Assembly (NCBI RefSeq): GCF_017591425.1 | Contig: NW_024464918.1 | Coordinates: forward strand, 24,456,001 to 24,520,000 | DNA: 64,000 nt | Source: Ochotona curzoniae | Taxonomy: Eukaryota > Chordata > Mammalia > Lagomorpha > Ochotonidae | Direction: 5' to 3' | The notes under the pieces: generated by a model | What the model saw: only the letters and a program-made list of their open reading frames with translations | Told to the model about the DNA's origin: nothing | The model's database searches: none | Position numbers and translations under genes: made by a program | In this document: positions 14,171 through 26,346 of the stretch, one piece after another | How positions within the stretch are numbered: position 1 is the stretch's first letter | Layout: each line of letters starts with the position of its first letter

Positions 14171-14271
14171 ATCCTGATGTGGAAATCAGGATTGAGCTCA
14201 TGGCTTTTGCCTGGCCTGTTCCCAGTCACTGTGGGTATCTGGGAAATGAACCACTAGATGAAATGCACGTT
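14171..14271 (+). mobile_element. Old C-SINE fragment
   Basis: Covers only the middle: tgtggaaatcaggattgagc, tggcctgttcccagtcactg and gaaatgaaccactagatg. Confidence 0.7.
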
Positions 14272-14279
14272 TTTATTTA

Positions 14280-14530
14280 TCTACTATTGTCTCTACTGAA
14301 AATAGTTTGTTGTAAAAAAAAAATACATATATTTGAAAGAGTTACAGAGAGAAAAGAGGATATATATATAGTATATACATATATACTATATATATTGTAA
14401 AATATATATATATACTATTGTCTTTCCCTACTGCAAATAGTTTGTTGCCATATATATGTATATATTATATATAAAATATATATGATTCATATATATATTC
14501 ATTATATATAATATATATATAATTCATTTG
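14280..14530. repeat. AT-rich microsatellite within a local tandem duplication
   Basis: The segment ctactattgtctctactg...aaaatagtttgttg (14281-14316) recurs as actattgtctttccctactg...caaatagtttgttg (14412-14448). Each copy is followed by TATA-rich sequence and then by the SINE tail motif gagttacagagagaaaa. The spacer is expanded (TA)n. Confidence 0.8.
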
Positions 14531-14811
14531 AGTTACAGAGAGAAAACAGAAAGACAGAGATCTTCTACTCATTGATTCATTCCCCAGATGCCTGCAACAG
14601 CCAACAGTGGAAGAAGCCACAGCCAGCAGCTTTATCGGGGCCTCCCACATGAGTGTAGGTGCCCAAAGACTTGGGACATTTGGTACTTTCTCAGACACAT
14701 TAGTAGGGAACTGGGTCAGAGAGGAGCAACTGAAACATAAACTGGCACCCAGATGGGATGCTGGTGTGGCAGGTTATCAGCTTAATCCATTATACCACAA
14801 TGCTAGCACCT
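14521..14811 (-). mobile_element. Old C-SINE, minus strand, beside AT-rich repeat
   Basis: Complement of a near-complete element: gagttacagagagaaaacag, ttcattccccagatg, gtgcccaaagacttggg and ctggcacccagatgggatgc. A second partial copy of its tail (tttgaaagagttacagagag) lies at 14331-14358 because of a local duplication. Confidence 0.83.
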
Positions 14812-14879
14812 CAATCAATTATCACATTAAAATGTGTCCCATGCATCCTCTTTGCAAACTGAAGTCACCCCAAAGACAG

Positions 14880-15000
14880 GCATTGGCAATGTTACTTTCT
14901 CTATTGTATAGGGGAGGACACTGAGACTGCGTCTCAGAGGGCTGTAACGAGGTTTCCGGGTAGCAAAGCTCAGCGCTGACTCTGAACGCAGATCCACATG
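14880..15000 (+). mobile_element. MIR SINE, 3' part
   Basis: gtataggggaggacactgag, then actgcgtctcagagggctgt, matches MIR after the core; the rest is diverged. Confidence 0.6.
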
Positions 15001-15384
15001 TTAAGACTGTGAGCTGTATACTCCTTCCATTCTTCTTCCCTGTATATCTAGAATTGTTATCATCATATATACTCACTCAAGCACCAAATAAGCTACATTA
15101 TCTGAAACACAAAATCTGCAAGCTATTTTCAGTTTCAATTAATGTCCCATCCCCTGCTGATACTCCTAAAATTCAAAACTGTAGAGAAAAAAAGACATTC
15201 TTTAGCTTGAAAGCATCCTAAACGAGGATATTATCACACAAGGTTGAACACAGGAGGTCTACAATAATAAACATGTTGCAGGCTTATCTGTACAAACCAT
15301 ATTATGTTGTCACTGCTTTTTAAACCTCTCCTCCTTCACTGTCTGATACAGTCCTCTCCCATTAACCATTCCATGTAAATTAGC

Positions 15385-15470
15385 TGCACCAGCGAAAATC
15401 ATGGAAATGATTACACTAGATTATATGCTAATAATTATGCAAATATTCCCTCAGCCAAATAATAAAATTC
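15385..15470. promoter_or_regulatory. Candidate conserved element with POU/octamer sites
   Basis: The stretch has ATGCTAAT (15425-15432) and a perfect octamer ATGCAAAT (15437-15444), 12 bases apart, with a homeobox-type core AATAATTA in between. It has no repeat similarity. Such clustering is typical of neural enhancers but is not proof. Confidence 0.35.
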
Positions 15471-16384
15471 TCAGGAAGATTTAGTATATAACTACTATAG
15501 AATAAACACAAAGAAAATGGGGATCATTTAGCTGCAAGATGGCAACACACTGTCTTCTATCATTTCAATACCTGAACTGGGATGTGTCAAGGAAAAGGCA
15601 GAAATGATCAGTCACACGGTGAACAAAGGGTTCTTGGCAAGCCCCTTTGTGTTGAGAGCTCCTCCGACTAGCCTCCTCTGGGTCCTTATACTGTCCATGA
15701 GCTTGACAGGTGCTGTAGGTGTGATGAAAGCAGTGGACAAGCAGGCTGCTGGAGCTGGCAAGGTCATCTAGTCTGCCCAAAAAGCTCAGAATATTGAATG
15801 AATACTACCCCTAACACCTTCCACCCTAGTCTTACTCAGAGCTAGAACAGTTTCAGAATTGTTTCAACTAGCTGCTTAATTTGAATAGTAATAAGATGGT
15901 CAATAAAAACAATGCATCATAAAACCTTCACAAGCTAAACAGAACGTTTTTGTAGACCATTCATTATTTTTGTGTGTATGTGCATGGCAGTTTTAAGTTA
16001 TTAATTTTTTGTACTTTATAATGGAAACAACTCCAAATCAGTCATGGACTACTGAGAATACACACACATACACACACACACAGACACACATACACAAGAA
16101 GATTCCACATACTCAATTTGTTACAAGACATACATCAATCAGCAATAAGAATAACAGCAAGTATCTTGTTTTGTCTTTGTATCCCTACTCACATCATAAA
16201 GATTATGTTTGATCACTAAATAAGTAGGACTTAAGATATAGTAATACCTGGGAGACAGAGACAAATTAGAGGTATAAAAGCTATATTTAAACATAAAGTT
16301 AAGTAGGTTTTAGGATTAACTTCAGCCCTTTACTTTGGCTCATAAAAAGTCAAAGATTCCATAGGGAGTAAAAAGAGGTATAAA

Positions 16385-16505
16385 CTTTGGAGCATGAAAG
16401 ACCTATATTCAAATCCCAGTACTACCACTGACTATAAGTAAGATTTCAGACAACTCTAAATCTTCACTTCATCATCAATAAGAAAATAGTATCTATATTG
16501 TGTTT
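16385..16505 (+). mobile_element. MIR SINE
   Basis: tttggagcatgaaagaccta, ttcaaatcccagtactacca and cttcatcatcaataagaaaa follow MIR from the B-box region onward. Confidence 0.78.
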
Positions 16506-18189
16506 CATTGCATAGAAGATTACAAAATCTAGTAGCCTAAAATAATAATGATTATTCATTATTCATTATTTCTCATTCTGTGAATCAGGTAATTAGGCGG
16601 CAGAATGACAATGTGGATCCATCTTAAGGATCCCTTTGAGGTTGTGGTGAGATGACAGCTAAGGCTGAAGCTTGACTGCAAAACTTCCCTCATGATTCAT
16701 TCACAAACCAAGAAGCTGGCACTGGCTGTTGGCCTCAACTCTCCCTACCACCACTTATCTAAGCAGCTGCTTATTTATCTAGATGGCATAGTTGATGGTT
16801 TCCTCACAGGGCACGATCCAAAACGCCAAGGGAGAACCTGGAGTGTCTTTTCTCACTCAGCCTCAGAAATCACACAACTTTTACCTTATTCTGTTGGTCA
16901 GAATGAACAGCAGTGATTTTTACTTAATTCAATCTGCAAGGATATTAGACAGGGCATGGATACCAAAAGGAAATAATCATGGAAGCCATCAGAGATCAGC
17001 TACCATAGAACTAACAGGGCTGTCAGCAAGATCAAATGAGCTTATAAAGTTCCTGACACATGGCTAATGCTCAACACAAGGAAGTATGAAAATAAGTCTC
17101 AGCTTGATTTGCCATGAATAAGGACTAAGAATTTAAAAAAACTAAAAACGGATTTGTTCAATATCATTGATTTTAAAACTAAGATAATCAGAAGGTTAGA
17201 GAATAGAACAGGTACGCCACAAGCTCTAGCCACTGAAACGTTACATCTCTTTGGATCAATGCAGTTTTCCTTGCTGACTTTTTGTGCTCATCAATAACCA
17301 AAGGTAAAAATGCAAGCCAACTTGTAAGGGTGAAACAGTTCACAGAAGCTGCAAAAAGGGACTTGATCACACAACTCATTCTGTGTAACTCGAGAGTCTG
17401 GACAAAAGCCTGTCCGAGTTATGTATGTCCTCAGCCATGACCAAAATCCTGACGTTGGTAGAGTATGCCTTCTGATGTTTTTCCACCAGCAGCCAAACCA
17501 GAAGCTGTCTTCAGAGATTACCTTAAGAGTCCAGAGTCCTCACCTGTAAAACGGGAAGCCTGGTGACGAGAGAACCATGACCCCAAAAGATCCCATCATG
17601 TTGGAAAGGGCTCAAAAAGCTAAAGTGACCTGTAGTAAGTTTATTAAGCATATCATTTTCTGTGCTCAGTTTTAATCTTTAAAAGTCACACTCATAATAA
17701 AGTACTGAAGAAAAGAAATATTTTGTTGACGATATCACCTAATCTACCTAGAAAAGCTGCTGAGGGACATCCGATGAAACAAGCACTCGATGTAACACAC
17801 TTCAGAAATAATTCTGAAGAAGGTACTCTCCATAATTCTCTCAAGACTAACCTACTAAAATCCTGCTTTCCAGGAAATTAAAAACATATAAGTTGTCCTA
17901 AACTCTCCAGATACAAGATAATGTGGATGAGCAATCAAATTAGTCCTCTCTGCTTTGAACATAAAAGTCAAACAAAAGAGGTCAGAGATCAACAAAAGCC
18001 TCGATTATCCAAAGAAAAAACATGTTAAACTGAAACATACTGATAAAGAAATACAACTGATCCTTGAGGGGACAAATTATTCACAGTGTAATATTTTTTC
18101 AATGCTGTTTTCCTAAAGAATGGATGCTTAAATAATCACAGTTTTAAATTATTTACCAGGTTGTAAACTCAAGAGAAAAAAAACCTCGA

Positions 18190-18480
18190 CCACCGTAATT
18201 CCACCCTGAGGTGAGGCACGTTTATACTCATGGTACATTCAAACATATATGGGTAAATTGTGCGTAATTTTTTTCACTTGTTTTAAAGAGGAAGTGCCAC
18301 ATACTTACAGTACAAGCTTTTTTTTGTTGTAATCAAATACATAAATATCTATCCATGTCACTTGGTACAGATTCAGCCATTTTTTAAGCTTTATACTAGT
18401 CCACAAAACACATGCATTGCAACTAATCCCACTGCCTCATCTGCTGATATTCAGGTTGTTTCCCTTATTTAGCTCTAGTA
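18190..18480 (+). mobile_element. Ancient LINE fragment
   Basis: atctatccatgtcacttggt, ttttttaagctttatactag and gatattcaggttgtttccct follow the order of old L1 3' sequence. Diverged, so the family is uncertain. Confidence 0.5.
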
Positions 18481-18514
18481 AAAAAAAAAAACACACACAC
18501 ACACACACACACAC
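18480..18514 (+). repeat. A run plus (CA)n
   Basis: Twelve A bases followed by about 11 AC units. Confidence 0.9.
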
Positions 18515-19096
18515 GCAATGTAGATTTAGTGGCAATTAGTATTTAATTGCCATAGAATAGATTTTTCCCCCCGAGTAGCTCTATCAAGATAATGGATTGA
18601 GGGAAGGAGGAAGCATAGTTATCTTAGAATTTTATCTGTGAAATACATGAGAAACACTCTGTTTATATTAACAAAGCACGTAGTCCTGTATCCCCATAAA
18701 AAAATAAATCTTTATCTAAGAAGTTAAAACAACACAGCAAAAACTGTATTTTTAATACATAAAATTATCCTGTGTGAAACTGAGGCCATTCACAGTTTAA
18801 TTAAAAAAAAAATCCTGAGGAGAAAGTTCACTTCTCCAATGTTGTGGAAGTTTGACTCTACCCTTTCAAGACCCGTTACGGTTAATTTTACAAAATGGAT
18901 TTGAATTGTGAGCTCCATACCTACACAACCTACATCATCCATACACTGGAGCTCTAACTTCTGAATGTGACTGTGTTGAGATTCAGGGGCAAATTAAGGG
19001 GTTATATGAACTCACAGTTCATGTAACAATATGAACAGAACAGACATCAGGGAAGCAGCAGCACATGGGAAAGGACAGAGGAAGACACAGAGAAAA

Positions 19097-19398
19097 GGGA
19101 GAAGCTGAGCAGCACTGCGGGTTAAGCTTCTGCTCACGATGCTGACATCCCCTGTCAGAACACGACTTGGAGCTCTGGCTGCTCCACTTGTAAATCAGCT
19201 TCCCACTAATGTGCTTAGGAATGAATCAGAGGTTGTTCCAAGTACTTGGGCCACTGTCACACTATGAGATACCCGGATGGAGTTCTGGCCTTGGCCACTT
19301 GGTGGCACTGAACCAGAAGGTAGAAGGGGGGGCAGTCTCCACCTCCCCCCCCCCCCCCCCGTGCCCTTTAAATCAGTAAAATACATCTTTAAGAAGAA
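19097..19398 (+). mobile_element. Old C-SINE with internal poly-C run
   Basis: Head gaagctgagcagcactgcgg, body tccaagtacttgggccactg, tail aaatcagtaaaatacatctt. It contains a G run at 19326-19332 and a 16-base C run at 19345-19360. Confidence 0.75.
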
Positions 19399-21224
19399 AG
19401 AAAAAGGAGGCAGCCATCACAACGAAGGAGGAGAATTTCAAGGCAATTCACCCTAGTTGCACTTGATCTTGAACTTGAATCATCCAGAACAAAAAGAACA
19501 TGGAGTTCTGTCTTTAAATCACCCCATCTGTCATTTCTGCTGTGGCATTCCTGGGAGACACACTTTAGTGATCAACATAATTTACATTTTCTTTCATTTT
19601 GAGAATGTGGTTCTGTAGACTCCTTGAAAAACACGAAGAAACCTAAATTGCTTGGTTCATATAGATCCAGAATTATGTTATTCTTTATACTGTTTATACT
19701 TAGAGCCCCTCCTTGAAAGATACTAACACTTCCCACTCAGCAATTCCATGCATGCATTCAGAGATGAAGACAGATCTCCGATGCACTGATCCTCTCCCTA
19801 ATGCACACAGCAGACAAGGGAGAGTTAAGTGAAACCTAGCAGAAAGGAACTGAACCTGGACTTCTGAAGGAGCCAAAGAACTTCAACAATCATCTGCTGC
19901 CTCCCATGGTGCAGGTTAGAGATCCTTGGACTAAGAGCCAGAACTTGAACCCAGGCACCCTGATCCGACATCCAAGCATCCAAAGCGGTGCTTTAACCAC
20001 CATGCAGAACGTGTGTCCCTGCCTAAGAATACTGTGCCATTGCTCAGCCTGGGAAACACTGCCTTAATGACAATTTTCTCTACAAAACTACTGTGTTATC
20101 CACGAAAATCAGGTATTTGAATAAAAATAAATACCATCACACCTATGAGGAATTTCTACAACATAAATTGAAATTGCAGAGGTGACTGAGTTAGCCCTGA
20201 ACGCACAAACATGGCAACTGGAAACAATGCCTTTTTTTTTCTTGTTTTACTGAATAATAGTTTCTAGATATAAGCTAATTTACTTTCCAACACACCCATA
20301 CTCAACATGATACCTGGTTAAACGCCTAGAAATTGGCACAATCTAGGTCTTGGCCCTTATCTGATGAAATGTTACTATGTCAAAATCCCAGAGAGACCTT
20401 ACTAAATGATAGCTTTACTTTTCACCTATAAAATTGCCTTAATGCAGAGTTAAGATGCAAAAATCCTAGAGGCTATCACAAAAAAAGGGGAATTGATTTC
20501 CATGACATAATCAGAATCCACACATTTCATACACAAAACAACCTCCAAAACAATAAACCACTAAGCTAAGACCATCTAGACAAACTAGGAAAAAGAATTC
20601 CTATAAATTTCACAAAATGCTTTCTTTCTATTACATTGGAGAGAAAGAGCATCGCCTGTAACATCCCAGCAAATAGTGGCTATAAACAAAGAGATAAGGC
20701 AGACTGAATTTGGACTCTGTTGAAAATTCATTTAATGACATATGAAGTTAATTTCAGTAAATTGGCAAATGTGTGAATTCAATCAATTCATAACATGAAA
20801 TCTGATCAAATAAGAAAACACCAGATTTTTTTTTTAATTTCATTAGGAGCTCATGAGAAAAGTTTTCAATAGTATTTTGAAACCTTCACCTTACTCACAG
20901 AGCTTCCTTCTGCTTTTACCTTATCGGAACATTATCAGTTAGCATTTATGGATCCAGATTCTCACTGGGCTGCAGTATTCCCTGAAGGGAAAATTGGAGG
21001 TGGAGCAGACCTGGGATGCTGCCAAGCAGAGGCCCAGGTTGCCCAGTTGATTCCAGAGTACTGAGGTTCACAGCAACCAGATCACCTGTGGCTCCTGTAA
21101 CTACCTGAACGACCAAATCAGAACTACGGAATGCCTCGGAAAAGCTCATTGTGGTTATGCATTGTGTATGCGACTGATGGGAAGACTTTCTGGAGCTACA
21201 TGGGCTTAACTATAATCCTATCAC

Positions 21225-21500
21225 TTACTAGGCCAGTTGAATTTCTTTACTGAGAGAATGTCTTCATTTTCTCATCTACAGAATGAGATTTTACAGTATT
21301 GTCACCTGGAGCAATCGCTGGAATTCGACAACACATTACATTACATTAAATAGATTCTTATTTAATCCCTACTACTAATCAGCAAGGCTGTAACATTACT
21401 AAAGGGAAACTGAATTTCAGAGCATTAACATGGCATTCTTTGGCTGTCATTAGCGGGCCATAGAGAGGCAGGATTTAAATTCAAGTCCAACTTTGAATCC
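21225..21500 (+). mobile_element. MIR SINE, interrupted
   Basis: cattttctcatctacagaat (21268-21287) and gggaaactgaatttcagagc (21404-21423) are the two halves of the MIR 3' part, separated by a stretch that does not match. Confidence 0.6.
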
Positions 21501-21699
21501 TGAACTCTTAACTCCAACTGCTACTCATAATCCTTTATACATACAGAGTGCCTAGTATGCTTGCTACCCAGTAGGTTAAAGCTCTCTGGCCTAGCACTGT
21601 TAGTCACAGATAAACAGCTTTTTAGAACAACTGTATGAGCCCTGAAAGATTTAGGGAACTTCCAGACACACCCAACACTTCTCCCTATCTCCTGTCAGG

Positions 21700-21915
21700 A
21701 CTTCCAATCCAACTCTCATGCACCTGAGAAAGCCTTAGGGGCGGCCCAAGGGCTTGGGCCCCAACACACCTGTGAAAAACTCAGAAGAAGCTCCTGCTTC
21801 ACTTGGCCCAGGTAAGGCTGTTGCAGCCATTTGGGGAGTAAAGCAGCTGATGAACATTCTCTCTCTTCTTTCAATGTAATTCTTCAGTTTAAAAATACAT
21901 ATTTTTAAAAAAGTA
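21700..21915 (+). mobile_element. Old C-SINE, 5'-truncated
   Basis: Starts within the middle (ggggcggcccaagggcttgg) and runs to an A-rich end (tttaaaaatacatattttta). Confidence 0.75.
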
Positions 21916-22017
21916 TACACTCCGGGAAAGTAGGAACTTGCCTCTTGATCTTGCTTATCTCCCCACCACCCAGCTCCGCATATAGCCTACATGTTCAAGC
22001 ATCTCCCACCACTCTCT

Positions 22018-22135
22018 CAGGCCATTAGCAGGGAGCTATATGGGAAGCAGAGCAGCCAGGATACCAACAGATGCCCACATAGGATGCTACTATTTCAGGC
22101 AGCAGTTTAATGTGCTACACCACAGCTCCAAACCC
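22018..22135 (-). mobile_element. Old C-SINE 5' fragment, minus strand
   Basis: Complement of the tRNA head and first body part: agcagggagctatatgggaa, cagatgcccacataggatgc, ttaatgtgctacaccacagc. Confidence 0.72.
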
Positions 22136-22259
22136 CTTTCCTTTCATTAGAATGTAACTGTTCTTCAATCTTTTTCCTTAAAGGGAAAAAAGGATCCCTT
22201 TATTACCAATAGCCAGGGCTGTGCATTTACAGACTATCTCATATCTTAGGGAACTCTCT

Positions 22260-22500
22260 CCCTGTGGATCCATCTTGACTCCCAGCAGTCAGTTTACTAT
22301 CTATTTCACTCAACTTGATAGAGTGCGAATAGGTGAGTATTTTGAGGCGATTTGTCAAAATCAACTGATGTTTTCTTGTCACAGATAAGCAGCCTGTGCT
22401 GTGAATCAATAGCGTGTCAGCAACGCTGTCACAACACCCCCTAATGTGTATGCAGCACATTGACAGCCCATGCCTTATCATGAGCTTCTGAGATCAGCTT
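22260..22500. promoter_or_regulatory. Candidate conserved non-coding element
   Basis: Unique-looking sequence of even composition, rich in TALE-homeobox-like motifs (TGTCA/TGACAG near 22348, 22418, 22430 and 22460), and free of repeat debris between two SINE-rich spots. Function is inferred only from texture. Confidence 0.25.
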
Positions 22501-25018
22501 AGCTCTTCGCGTGCTGTTGCTTGCTCCCTCCTTACAAGGTAGGACATATGGGTCTCAGTGGCAGCCAGTGAACATGATCAAACCTGGTGCACAGCTGAGA
22601 GCTGCATGCTATCCCATGTCAGCTGAGGGTTCCATGGAACCAGTTAACTGAGACCTGTTTAGCCTGGGTGTCTCTGATTACACAGCTGAGCCTCTAGCAA
22701 CATTCTGATGTGCTTGTTTACATGGAAGTTCTAAAAGGTCCTGAACCAGGGCCCTAAGAATCAGAACGCTGCGGATCCCGACACAACTGGGCTCCTGAGC
22801 TTCGGGCTAGCACGCTCCCAAACTCAGAACTGTGGGACACACAAGATTTCCTTTAAAGTCAAGCCAAGGCGAACGACTTCGCATCACACGGTTACCAGCC
22901 TACTCGCTTCACTAATTCAGAGAAGTCAGTGCCAAACAAAATCTACCCAAGAACCTGGACTGCTACTAACAGGAACCTAGTAACCCTACCATGCAATACC
23001 TCACACCTGGGGCTGGCGTATCAGACCACATTTGTTTCTTGTTTCTGGTCCCTTACACAATCCTGAACAAACCGTCTTTGATATTTGTCTCCTTATTTTA
23101 CAAGGATCATAAAAATGGAACTTGGTTCTAATACAGACTAAATGAGATACTACCTGCAAAATTTAGGGCAGAGCTTGACACAGAAGTACATCCTCAAAAT
23201 TTAATAGTAGGAAAATCAGTAAAATAAAGATAAGCAAAAGTAAGACTTGGGAAAATGATTTTTCCTATTCAAAGAACTGATAATACTGTCCTCACCCACA
23301 GCCAGTCACATAACTGACTTCCTCAGATAAATGCCATCTTCATTGTGCTTTTTGCATCTATTAGGCTTTTTAATGTATTTTAGAATGTCAGTTAATCAAA
23401 CAATAAGATTTCCTCAGTATCTTATACATAAAGGCCTATCTACAGAAGTCCTGAGCTGGTTGACACTTAAGATACATTGATACCATTAACCCACTTATTC
23501 CACTTTTTGATTCTCTTCTTCATTCATACACATACAGATATCCAGGTAAACAACAATTCCTCCACAAGCCTCTGCTCCTTTAATATCAACCTTTCATCAA
23601 AGTTACATGCTCCAAAAGGGACATGCAAGTCCACTTACATTTAGAATATTATAAGTAAGCTAAGAGACAAAGCTTCCATTCTTTTTTTTTTTTTTAAATC
23701 AGGATCACAATGGACAATGCAAGAAAGCTGTCCCTTTTATTTATTCAGAAGCAGTCACAAACTCTGGCACAGACTTTCCATGCATAATTCTGTTTGCTTC
23801 ACCGTAAAACTCAAGAAAAAGTTCCCACTATGATTCTTACTCTACAACCAAATCTTGTATCACAAAGAAAAGGAGACCCTAATGATCAAGGAAAGAACGA
23901 AACCCTAAACATGGACCCCTTGATTAGCACAAGGTTGATGCGGACAGCCAAGACAACATGAATAATAAAAGGCCCTTTTGCAAGATGTTTTTATTGACCT
24001 TAACCTCCAAAAGCTTCCTTTCTTTGAGAATAGCTATACTTAAATAAATGATCTGCCCCAAAATCATGTACACAACACTGCTCTCAGGAGCAGACCAGGC
24101 TCAGGTTCCATGGCTTGAGGGAGATCTGACATGTCACAAACAAAAAAAATAAAATAAAGAACGCACAGGTGCCTTGGCAATCAGAATTCATCACTGTGTC
24201 AACACCAAGTCCTGACTATCCATCTCTTAATACTTTCCAAACCAAAGAAACATTGCTCCACTTTTTTGCCTCGTACGCTTTAAAACACAATCATGCCCAA
24301 AAGTTGTGTCTGTGATTACGGCTTGGGAAAAAGACAGGACAAATTAACGGATTTGCCAAGTCCCTTCTCATGCAGTGTACGGAAGGAAGCAAGAGATTGC
24401 ACAAAGTACCCTTTCTTGAGGCAGTATTTATTCTCTCGCTTCCGTTTGTTTTCTCTCCCATAGGTTTGGAAGTATATATGAATTATGCAGTATTCCCAAC
24501 TTGGTCACTGTACAGCATTCTGCAGTATCAAGTACCTCATATTAAATTCCCATAGCATCTTATCTTCTTCTAGTCATTTCAATTAGATGATTGAATCTCA
24601 GAATTGTAGATATTCAGAGGCTTAATATAAAATGACTGAAGAGGCAATTAAATGTTTACAATGTGATTTAAAATCAAAAGCTGTTTATTTTTTACAACTA
24701 TTTTAAATGCCAAGATCTGTTATTAATCATTTAGCTTTTTACACTTAATTTTCACATTTCTTAATTCAGAAATGCTGCTTTTTAAAAACTTGGAAACAAC
24801 TTGATTCATTGTAGTTACTGCAATTTATACTTCTGAGAAAAACCTTCAAGTGTAGATATTTTGAACACTACCAAATTATTTAACCTTAATACTACTAACA
24901 AAATCATCTACAAAAATCTTGATTATAACAGCTTAGCTAAAATAAGTCAATAAAAATTGAGGAAATGAGTATCTCATTATTCATTAATTACAACTTCACT
25001 CGTTTTTAATTTTGGTAT
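22501..25018. other. Intergenic, nothing recognised
   Basis: Unique AT-rich DNA with a slightly CpG-richer patch near 22760-22920 and a T run at 23682-23695. No coding signal. Confidence 0.5.
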
Positions 25019-25338
25019 GGGCCTGGCGCGGTAGCCTAATGACTAAAGCCCTGTCTTGCATGCGCCACGATCCTATTTGGGAAACGGTAGGTGTCATCCA
25101 GCTCCCTGCCTGTGGCCTGGGAAAGCAGTCGAGGATGGCCCAAAGCCTTGGGACCCTGCCCCCCCCCGGAGGTGGGGCAGACACGGGAAAGTTCCAGACT
25201 CCTGGCTTCAGACTGGCTAGGCTCTGGCCGTTGTGGCCGCTTGGGGAGTGACCCGGACGGAAGATCTTGTCTCTCTCTCTTTTCCTCTCTGTAAATCTGA
25301 CTTTCCAATCAAAATAAATAAATCTTAAAAAAAAAATT
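25019..25338 (+). mobile_element. C-SINE, full length with altered middle
   Basis: Standard head (gggcctggcgcggtagcc) and tail (aataaataaatctt then A run). The segment after the tRNA part lacks the usual ggttctaatcccggc stretch. The middle carries a C run and a GGAGGTGGGGCAGACACGG insertion-like change. No clear target-site duplication was found. Confidence 0.9.
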
Positions 25339-25660
25339 GTTAACTCCCAGGCAAAACACACAGCTGTGTGCCATAGCCGAACTGAACAACAGCCTGATAT
25401 TTTGCAGTTTTAATGATATAAGAAACAGTTTCATGCTTTGGCTTTCATTATGAAGGCAAGTTGACAATTATATTTCAAAAAGTTACGCAAAGTGAACTTA
25501 AAAGTTGGAGTTTTAAAAAGTCTTTAATTCATGCATAGCCTCTCTGGAATATGCATATTCTACAAACTTCTTGCGATCCCCAACAGCTTTTAAGCTTGCT
25601 TTAAAATCCTTAAATGAAACAAGGTGTGCCCAATCTCTTCTCCCACGTGCACCAATCAGT

Positions 25661-25691
25661 GCTGGGACTGGGGGAAATCACAGTAACACCG
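25661..25691 (+). repeat. First copy of a 31-bp local repeat
   Basis: The segment starting gctgggactgggggaaatca is followed by cagtaacaccg. It is matched with one mismatch at 28055-28085. Both copies are preceded by ACCAATCA, directly here except for GT, and 13 bases away in the second copy. I do not know a repeat family with this sequence. Confidence 0.6.
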
Positions 25692-26190
25692 CCTAAAAGA
25701 CGTTGCAAAGCCGTCCACTCAGCGACAAGCCCGGCACGTCGTCCAACGCGCAGCACCTTCGTCCACGAGCCACGCCTCCCCCAGGACAGCTGCTTTTAGA
25801 TTATAATATATACAAAAGTCGCATGGGGGCGAGGCAGGGACCCATGGAATGGCACATTTTTGCCCAAGGCCAGCCTTCCCTGAGGCAGAGGACGAGGGCC
25901 TAGGCGAGATAAGCAAGAGACACAGTGTATTCACTTCCGACGCAGTAAGGACACAGCCCTTATGGCAGAAGGACCACCGCTTCACAACACACACCCCACA
26001 CTCCAAACACTACATTCACGATTCACCTCCATAAACCAAGGCCGAAAAAACGCCTTAACCACGAACATGTACGCCGTCCGACCACCTGAACACACTGCTA
26101 ACCAGCCCACAGCGTGTATCAGTCAGCTTTTCCACAAACAGCAGTCGGGCTGCCCGCAGTGAAAGCGGTTTAAGGTTGCTTCCAACTTAC

Positions 26191-26284
26191 GGTGTTTGAA
26201 GTTCTGCAGCCAGGCTGGGGGGACCCCGCTGGGGAGGCCCTGAGAGCGCAGGGAGCAGGGCAGAGCGCGAGCAAGAACCTCCAT
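26191..26284 (-). CDS. Candidate first coding exon of an unrecognised gene
   Basis: An ATG at 26284-26282 in good context (G at -3, G at +4) opens 31 codons plus one base, then a perfect donor GTAAGT (26190-26185). The peptide starts MEVLARALPCSLRSQG and ends PPAWLQNFKH. It has Arg and Leu, no acidic residue after Glu2, and resembles a mitochondrial targeting sequence. I do not recognise the protein. In human this interval, between KCTD16 and PRELID2, is to my knowledge a gene desert. The exon could therefore be a lineage-specific gene, the 5' exon of a long non-coding RNA, or a gene moved here by rearrangement. Later exons would lie at lower coordinates or outside the window; I could not find them. 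The frame also stays open upstream to 26416, but that part spans the presumed promoter. Confidence 0.35.
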
Positions 26285-26291
26285 TACCAGG

Positions 26292-26298
26292 CCGGAAG
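26292..26298 (+). promoter_or_regulatory. ETS/GABPA-type site CCGGAAG
   Basis: CCGGAAG followed by CGGAA makes a double ETS-like core, 8 bases upstream of the candidate minus-strand ATG. ETS sites this near a start codon are typical of housekeeping genes with short 5' UTRs, including many nuclear genes for mitochondrial proteins. Confidence 0.55.
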
Positions 26299-26336
26299 CG
26301 GAAAGGCGCCAGGACCGGGCTTTTAACAGGCAAACT

Positions 26337-26346
26337 TCTCGCGAGA
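26337..26346. promoter_or_regulatory. BANP/Kaiso-type TCTCGCGAGA motif
   Basis: This is a perfect 10-base palindrome with two CpGs, about 53 bases upstream of the candidate minus-strand ATG at 26284. In mammals this motif is strongly enriched close to the start sites of CpG-island promoters, where BANP binds it when unmethylated. Chance occurrence in DNA with so few CpGs is unlikely. Confidence 0.7.

Larger units (their letters stand above)
15471..19096. other. Intergenic, MIR and old LINE debris only
   Basis: Apart from the listed MIR and LINE fragments and a CA-rich patch (16062-16095), I see no gene. Frames of 60-90 codons are chance. Confidence 0.5.

Noticed and set aside
24996..25361. 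121-codon minus-strand frame
   Set aside because: Covers a C-SINE from end to end.
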